From positions 64,583,787-64,647,786 of the forward strand of contig OX421962.1 of the NCBI GenBank assembly GCA_949128115.1: a stretch of 64,000 nt of DNA, written 5' to 3'. Origin of the DNA: Anaspis maculata. Taxonomy: Eukaryota; Arthropoda; Insecta; Coleoptera; Scraptiidae. The notes beneath the pieces are model-generated. The model saw nothing but the letters and a program-made list of their open reading frames with translations, was not told the DNA's origin and made no database searches. The translations under genes were made by a program, and so were the position numbers. Shown piece by piece: positions 58,096-64,000 of the stretch (position 1 is the first letter of the stretch; every line of letters begins with the position of its first letter).

Positions 58096-60047
58096 TCCCG
58101 GCCGCCAAAAATGCGATGCATTTTTTTTCTTACTCGATAGGGAGAGAGGGCACCTCTTCGATTTCCCGAAAATTCAATTTTGTCTTCAGCTTCCACACGT
58201 GTGAAGCATGTGGTAATTTTCTCAGTAGGCCGACTTCCAGCGGGTCCACTAACTACCCACCCAAAAATGGTATTAAACGCGGCAGGCTGGTTTTTCGAAT
58301 TGCCCTGTAACAACCCAGGTAGCAACAAACTAACATATATATCACCGCCTAATAACATCTGAACTGGACTCGACTCAAAGAAACTGTCGTCTGCCAGTTT
58401 CAATCCAGAGAGATGTTTCCAATTTGCGTGATCCACGCCAATAGCTGGCGTACCATTTACGATTTTTGGTAAAACATGACAGTGTATACTTTTTTCGGTA
58501 TTCTCGTCATTGTCCGCACGTATAGTGCACAAAGCTACCCCAGGTGAACTCACACCTGAGGAGCTGGAATCTATCCCGTGTACCGTTATTTCGGAAGGGT
58601 TATATCTAATACCCAAACGAAGTAGGCAATTTTTTGTAATGAAACTACCTTCGGCACAGGTATCCAAGAGGGCCCGAATTTGGTGGTATGTTCCATTTAT
58701 GTCCCTAATTTGGATCAGGGCTGTTGGCAACAAAACTATTGGCAGGTCGTTACACCGTGCTAATGTGGTCATCACCGTTCTTTGGGTAGAATCCGCGTTT
58801 TTTGCCTGTTTTGAAGTTTTAACGAAATGCAGCAAGGTGTGGTGTTTTCCAACACACGTGTCACAAGATTGCCCGACATTACATTCGCGAAGCTGGTGCC
58901 AGGGCTTTAGACAATTTATACATAATTTGTTTTTCTTCGCGATTTCGAAGCGCTCATATGGCGTTATATCTAAAAACTTAGGACACTGTGCTACGAAATG
59001 CGAGGCCTCACACACAATGCATTCATCATCACCATGGGATGTCGACGTTTTGACCATAAAGGCCGCTCGCGTAGGGTTCAAATTCGATTTGAAACTACAC
59101 GGCTCTGTTGCCATGGGATGATTACGATAATTTGAACCAGTGTCACTTGAACTAATCGAATCTAGTACCTGACACTGGCTCTCGATAAACGACGATAGTT
59201 CCTCAAAGCTAGGAATTTTTGTAGGATCTGTGGTTCGGAAGTGCGATTCGAAAGCACGTCTAGTTTCGTGGTCTAATTTATCGAGTAAGCTATTAACCCA
59301 AAGGAAGTCCTCGACGTCCTTTATTTGTAAAGCCTTTAAAGCGGAGCGATTCTCCCGAAATTTATCCAAAGTATCTCGCAGCGTTTTTGCGGATTCGAAA
59401 TTGTTGGGCGGTATATTTTGGATATTCGTCCAAAAGTACGAGGCCAATTTTCGTTTATTCTCATACCGTTCGGTGAGCGTTTTGTACGCTATGGGGTAAT
59501 TAGCGTCCGAAAGGGTTAAAGAGTTTAGAAGGTTCAACGGTTCACCCTTCAACGAACTGATCAAGTATTGATATTTTTCTATGTTAGCGAGGTGTGCTTG
59601 TTCGTGAACGGCGTTGTCAAAAAACTGCTTAAAGGCCGTCCATTCCGCGAAACTGCCATCGAATGGCCTAAGTGAAAGTTTCGGCAATTTCAAATTTGAC
59701 ATAGACGTCAACGATGATGTAGGCGTATCCGACAAAGCTTCGCCAGCTGGTTCTGGGAACCAAAGGGTAAAGCAATGCTCGATATCCGAAAAGCATTTAT
59801 CGAAAGCTATTCGTATTTCTTCTTCGGCCTGGAAATCCGGGTCTGGCGTACCTGCTATGTAGGTGACAATTGCACCGTGTACGATCTCAAATTTCTCAAA
59901 TGCCGTTTGGGCGCGAACGAATCTCCGCTTAAACAAAGCACGCAATGATATTTCTTCCTTAGCACTTTGAGCCAGGTCAAGTGCTTCGTTCAATTGATTT
60001 ATCAAACTCTCCCTAATGGCGCGATTTTCCTTATATTTTGTAGCCAT
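58068..60047 (-). CDS. BEL/Pao gag-protease polyprotein joined to a pol tail
   Basis: It is 659 codons. Residues about 122-270 form the BEL/Pao gag core known as DUF1759 (LPKLSLRPFDGSFAEWTAFK, YLISSLKGEPLNLL, LTERYENKRKL). Residues about 343-407 hold retroviral-type zinc knuckles: CIVCEASHFVAQC, CINCLKPWHQLREC and CDTCVGKHHTLLH. At 460-470 LLDTCAEGSFI is the aspartic protease active site (DUF1758), with D-T-C in place of the usual D-S/T-G. The region ends at FGWVVSGPAG, which normally leads into reverse transcriptase. Instead the frame continues with RRGALSPYRVRKK and runs across the polypurine tract into the 3' LTR, the position of the normal pol end. I infer an in-frame internal deletion. 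The start ATG at 60047 lies 613 bp after the 5' LTR. Confidence 0.88.
   Translation of the reverse strand: MATKYKENRAIRESLINQLNEALDLAQSAKEEISLRALFKRRFVRAQTAFEKFEIVHGAIVTYIAGTPDPDFQAEEEIRIAFDKCFSDIEHCFTLWFPEPAGEALSDTPTSSLTSMSNLKLPKLSLRPFDGSFAEWTAFKQFFDNAVHEQAHLANIEKYQYLISSLKGEPLNLLNSLTLSDANYPIAYKTLTERYENKRKLASYFWTNIQNIPPNNFESAKTLRDTLDKFRENRSALKALQIKDVEDFLWVNSLLDKLDHETRRAFESHFRTTDPTKIPSFEELSSFIESQCQVLDSISSSDTGSNYRNHPMATEPCSFKSNLNPTRAAFMVKTSTSHGDDECIVCEASHFVAQCPKFLDITPYERFEIAKKNKLCINCLKPWHQLRECNVGQSCDTCVGKHHTLLHFVKTSKQAKNADSTQRTVMTTLARCNDLPIVLLPTALIQIRDINGTYHQIRALLDTCAEGSFITKNCLLRLGIRYNPSEITVHGIDSSSSGVSSPGVALCTIRADNDENTEKSIHCHVLPKIVNGTPAIGVDHANWKHLSGLKLADDSFFESSPVQMLLGGDIYVSLLLPGLLQGNSKNQPAAFNTIFGWVVSGPAGSRPTEKITTCFTRVEAEDKIEFSGNRRGALSPYRVRKKMHRIFGGRDVRYRSYLV
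58096..58110 (-). other. Candidate polypurine tract
   Basis: TTTTGGCGGCCGGGA on the minus strand ends directly at the 3' LTR start (TGTTCGG). Purine content is only moderate, so this rests on position. Confidence 0.45.
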
Positions 60048-60642
60048 TGTGCGGCTAAATTTTCGATAATTACGAGACTAAATGGTGTCTTCACGACGAT
60101 GAGGCGCAACAATAAAGCGAAACCGATATTAAACTGGGGCTGTAAGTTCCAGCGGCTGACCGGCCAAATTTTCCTAAAGACTGACCCACAGATGTCGAAG
60201 ATTTACGACTTCCCGTTTCTTCGTGCAACAAAGGGACCTTTGGAAAAAAGATCCGCATTTACAAGAATCAGAGCCGATTGCTCTATGAACTAATAACGAA
60301 GCGACAATGAATTATTTAAAAACCGATTGTTTTAAATAATTTACAACGACAATACAAATTTAATTAATTAGAACCGAATGCGCTAATTAAATTAAACTAT
60401 CGAACAAGTAACAAAATGCAAGCTAAACTTTTGACGACGACGACGACGAAAGGGTTTGGAATTATTAATTTGGAAACCGATTGTTTCTAATTAATTTTTC
60501 CTCGAGACGAAAAGGCACGACTTGCCTAAAAATGCGACGAAGTTGAATTAGCGAAATCGAATATTTCGTTAATTCGACACAAATTTTATCGAAGTGGTAA
60601 TTGCATACATTTATCTAATTACTCTAGTCAAACAACGACTAT

Positions 60643-60660
60643 CCGGCTATCGAAGGACCA
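60643..60660 (-). other. Candidate tRNA primer binding site
   Basis: Immediately after the 5' LTR on the minus strand comes TGGTCCTTCGATAGCCGG. A PBS starting TGG, complementary to a tRNA CCA end and directly adjacent to the LTR, is standard. The tRNA is not identified. Confidence 0.6.
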
Positions 60661-61210
60661 TGGTTCCGCCAACTGACAGTTGACTTTGTCCAGCTGGTTT
60701 AATTTTCAATAATTAAACCTCCGAAGGACCGATTAAAACGATCGAAAATAAATACGAAAAAATACGACAAAAAAAGAACAAAGTGACCTCCACAATTAGT
60801 GCAAACGAGGACTTACCGATGAGATGTTGTTTCAGCCGTAAGGTCACTTTTAAAGTTCTTTGATTACATGATTACGATTAGGTACCGATGGATGCACCTT
60901 ACACGTTTCTATTAAGACACGAGTTGTTTTGTGTTTCACGACTGGGTGGCAAGTGGTAAGTCTTCTCTCGTTCCTTTTCAGACGAGAGCCAAGGGTAGTT
61001 AAATTCCACATGTGTTTTGTGAGTGACCATCGTACGAAGGGATAGGTCCAAACGAAATACACACATTGTGAAGGCAAAGTTACAAATTAAACTATTTATA
61101 TCTACTAGAATCTAACGCGAATATATATATGCAATTACCATACGAAAACTATATACAAAAAATATAAATCAAACAATAAACTTTAAACTAGGTACGATCG
61201 GTACCGAACA
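60661..61210 (-). repeat. BEL/Pao 5' LTR
   Basis: 550 bp, TG...CA ends on the minus strand (TGTTCGGTACC ... GGAACCA). It is upstream in the direction of transcription. Contains the same 75-codon frame as the other LTR, not thought to be a gene. Confidence 0.93.
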
Positions 61211-61280
61211 CCCATCAAAGTCTCTATATCTCACCTTATCTTAATTTTTGAGGGAGAAAAATCAATACTCTGCGATTACA
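61211..61280. repeat. F2 element copy 2, right part
   Basis: Continuation of 57230-57545 beyond the BEL/Pao insertion, ending at TTTTTGAGGGAGAAAA, the inverted terminus of F2. Confidence 0.6.
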
Positions 61281-61984
61281 GCTTCGAGTATAATAATTTC
61301 TTGTGCTGTCACCAGGAATAAAACACATTAGGTGCTTTTCAATTATATGAGTCGCTATAATTTTGAGCAAAAGTGGTTGTTTTAGGCAAGAAAGGTCTCT
61401 TGATGTATTTTGCCTTGATAAAAAAAACATCATCAAGATCAAAGCTACGTTTTTTTGTATCACTGAAAAAAAGTTACCAACAAACCATGAAAATTTATTT
61501 TTTCGGTTTTTTATTTGGAACTATCATTGTATATGTTGATAAATGCTTAGTATATGTAAGTTTATTATATAAAACAGTGAAATATATAACAAAACATTTT
61601 CCATTTCACACTTATATTCCCTAATCAGCCGCAGAAGAATGTGCTCCCAGAGCTCATATTTTGTATGTTTTGGCGAGCACCCTGGCGTTGTTTGTAGAGT
61701 TATTTTGTAGAACTTACACTGTTAACTTGTTTCGTAGGATCTATAGAACGAGCTCGAGGCTGGAAATCGCTGTAAATGGTGCGCAAAATTTTCATTCCGA
61801 AAATAAGCGAGAGTCTGCTATTTTTGCGGTTTTCAGATGTGAAATATGAGGTCGATTTGATTTCCAATGTGAAAATAAACTTGATATTCGTATTCAGGAG
61901 GTCAAAATTAGTAAGAAAACATATCCCACATGCCTGTTTCACAAAAATTCAGGTCCTGTTAAAAATAGTCGCCATCTTTTTTTT

Positions 61985-61998
61985 GGGGGGGGGGGGGG
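61985..61998 (+). repeat. Poly-G run of 14
   Basis: Uninterrupted 14 G after a T run. May also be a sequencing-length uncertainty. Confidence 0.85.
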
Positions 61999-62669
61999 AA
62001 TGTTGACGCATCCTTAGCGAAAATTAATCACCTTGGTATAAGTAGTTATCATGCCAAAAGGCGTCCCGTCTAATTCATTTGCGGTATTCAAAATCGTAGC
62101 ACCCCGACTACAAAGAATGACGGAGTAGCAAGACCAATAGCAATGTAAACTTATAAGAGGAAACTTTCGAGGTTTGAATAAGCTGAGGAAACAACATCCA
62201 ACCTCAAGCAAAGCGATCGCAACAATTTTAAAACACATAGGCATAGTAAAGTGTAAATGAAAAAAAAACAACCCTTCGCACAGCTTTTCCGATGAGGTTT
62301 TTGGCAAATTGTACAGCTCCAGCTGATTTTCCGCATGATGCTGAAATACCGATATGGATCTGCGGCCTGTCCGCCTCTCTTGTTGCCAAAAAAAAAGACC
62401 CGAGCAGAATTTAGTGCCCCCAAATGCGGTTAATGGATATAGTGATGGCTGATTTATATTAAATTTTTACTGTCAATTCCAACGCAATAAACACGGTGTT
62501 TATGGGTGGCAATAATTAATACAAAAATATGAGAGATCGAACGCAATGTCCATACACTCACACACCTTAAAAAGACGATAAATTACAGAAACCAATTAAT
62601 GAGAATCATAAATTTTTCATAGCGTATGTGTAAGTACATACATGATAGTATTTTTAATGTGTATGCATG

Positions 62670-62735
62670 CAATACATACAATCATACACAATACATGTAC
62701 CGTACCGTACATACACATACACATACACATACTCG
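62670..62735 (+). repeat. ACATAC-type microsatellite
   Basis: Repeated ACATAC and CATACACAT words, most regular at 62711-62732 (CATACACATACACATACACA). Confidence 0.8.
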
Positions 62736-64000
62736 GCACTCCGCTATTTTGCACAACAATAATTCAAGCGCGGTTATTAAAATCGCCAGTCAGTCTTTTA
62801 ACAATTTTAACGAGGTATTTTACACACATCCTTTGATGGCGGCCGAATTTTTTCACATTACGGGACAAAGCAAGATATAATTGGAATTATGGAACGGAAT
62901 AAATTTACGGTGTGCGTTTGTATCGTGGTGCGCTAATAGACAGTTTGTGCGCTCACGTACTTACGAACAACATAATGCCACACGTAAGCAAGTAACGCAA
63001 CTTTTAACCATTAAAAATTAACTCTTCAGTTACGGGAGGAATATGAGCTTTAGGTTGCGTTACATCATACCTCCTATGTAACGGCTAAATTTCAAGTCAC
63101 CAGGTGGAGCAAGTTGCGGCGGTGCAAACTGCCAAATACAACAGCCTGATTGGCTAATAGAAGTTGTTTTGTGCCGTTCTCATGGTATCCGACTCAATTT
63201 TGTACTTCCTCCTATAAGTCATACTTGAAATTAAGCTCTACACTGTCTGACAAAGTAACAAAAGCCTGACAAACTAAAACAGTTTGCGGTCAGTCGTCAA
63301 GGTACAAAACTTAGATTACTAGATTGGTATTGAATCACGACTTCCTCCGAGATAAGTTTACAACACCCGTAGAATACCAAGTAAACGTTCGTGTTAAAAA
63401 ACTAAACAATATTTAAGGTAAAATGAAACTAGAGCGAGTAAATCAATAACGCAATTACGCAATCACGTATCAGGTGTATGCCTTACCTAACAATAATTAA
63501 AATTGGGTAACAAAAGAATTCAATAGGTGGCTATCAACACGTCGATTTATGCTTTGATGATGGGAAATAACGCGGATGAGTAACCGGTTCGTTTTCGATC
63601 CGGTCACAAGCTGGGACACGTCATCCCCCCTAGATGAGGTGGAGGTTCGACGAAATGGAGCTTTATCCATGGCTGATACACGGTGTGTCGGGCAGGTTGT
63701 CTAAGTTAAGGGGCTTACCTGCCCCATCGACTGGAAATATCGCCTGGCATTATCTCGAAATGGCTGTTCCGTGTACTTTTGTGGCTCCCACACTGATTCT
63801 AGTGATTTTCTACGCTCACTATTGGCCGAACAATTCTTATCTGGGGTTATCTCGGGTACAGTTTAAACACTTAAGGTGCTTTTAGTGGAAGTATGCATAC
63901 CCGGTATATCTACTTGAAATGAAATTTTTCGAAACACACAAAAAATACGTAGAATAACACAATCTACCTATTGTTGCGGCGGAAGTGGTCAAAACGTGTT

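Larger units (their letters stand above)
57546..61210 (-). mobile_element. BEL/Pao LTR retrotransposon, internally deleted, young
   Basis: Flanked by a perfect 5-bp target duplication CCCAT (57541-57545 and 61211-61215), the length usual for BEL/Pao. Two 550-bp LTRs bound a 2565-bp interior, far shorter than the 5-6 kb of a complete element. The interior holds one frame (gag plus the start of the protease region). Reverse transcriptase, RNase H and integrase are absent. The LTRs differ at one position that I see (TGTTTCC against TGGTTCC at the edge), so the insertion is recent. A copy like this could only move with help from a full-length relative. Confidence 0.93.
61281..64000. other. Intergenic or zfh1 upstream region, no gene recognised
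   Basis: Only short open frames without domains, including 63634-63885 (83 codons). Contains a poly-G run and an ACATAC microsatellite. Confidence 0.45.

Noticed and set aside
58510..59121. 203-codon open frame on the + strand
   Set aside because: Antisense shadow of the BEL/Pao gag frame.
56231..64000. Upstream 5' coding exon of zfh1
   Set aside because: I scanned the minus strand but could not support any candidate, so none is listed.

Overview
This looks like an AT-rich, repeat-laden arthropod nuclear genome, most likely an insect. Three things point that way: a split zfh1 (ZEB-family) gene with GT-AG introns, a BEL/Pao LTR retrotransposon, and Tc1/mariner, Ty3/gypsy and hAT-like debris. 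A hemipteran is my guess from the very frequent GTAGGTACCTAC-like motif, but the sequence does not prove it.

Host genes are few. On the + strand, 34740-37391 encodes an 883-residue coiled-coil and disordered protein that I do not recognise, with its poly(A) signals downstream. On the - strand, 56150 down to 45470 holds four coding exons of zfh1: N-terminal C2H2 fingers, homeodomain, a CtBP-type PLDLS motif and C-terminal fingers. Its 3' UTR probably runs to about 43595. The 5' coding exon(s) of zfh1 were not found.

The rest is mobile DNA. 1-1600: foldback element carrying hammerhead ribozyme motifs, then two dispersed repeats. 4.4-5.1 and 12.5-12.7 kb: arrays of a short GGCATTTTTGCG-type motif. 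6.31-8.88 kb: an element with 8-bp target duplication, inverted arrays of a 16-bp motif at its ends and a 2.2-kb degenerate tandem array inside. 8.9-10.6 kb: gypsy pol relics. 10.8-12.0 kb: hAT-like element. 16-33 kb: MITEs, a Tc1 relic, two related LTRs and two hammerhead units. 34-42 kb: a third hammerhead unit and MITEs around the 883-aa gene. 53.4-55.2 kb (inside the large zfh1 intron): inverted-array element and a 1-kb palindrome. 57.5-61.2 kb: a young BEL/Pao deletion derivative with near-identical 550-bp LTRs and CCCAT target duplication.

The most notable find is a family of type-I hammerhead self-cleaving ribozyme motifs: five copies at 77-124(-), 509-553(+), 28343-28389(+), 31965-32009(-) and 34183-34229(+). 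They share a self-complementary eight-base stem III (ACACGTGT or variant), which suggests the dimeric hammerheads known from Penelope-like elements and animal retrozymes. All copies show some core or stem damage, so they look like relics of a mobile ribozyme element. One copy (77-124) keeps all the core bases.
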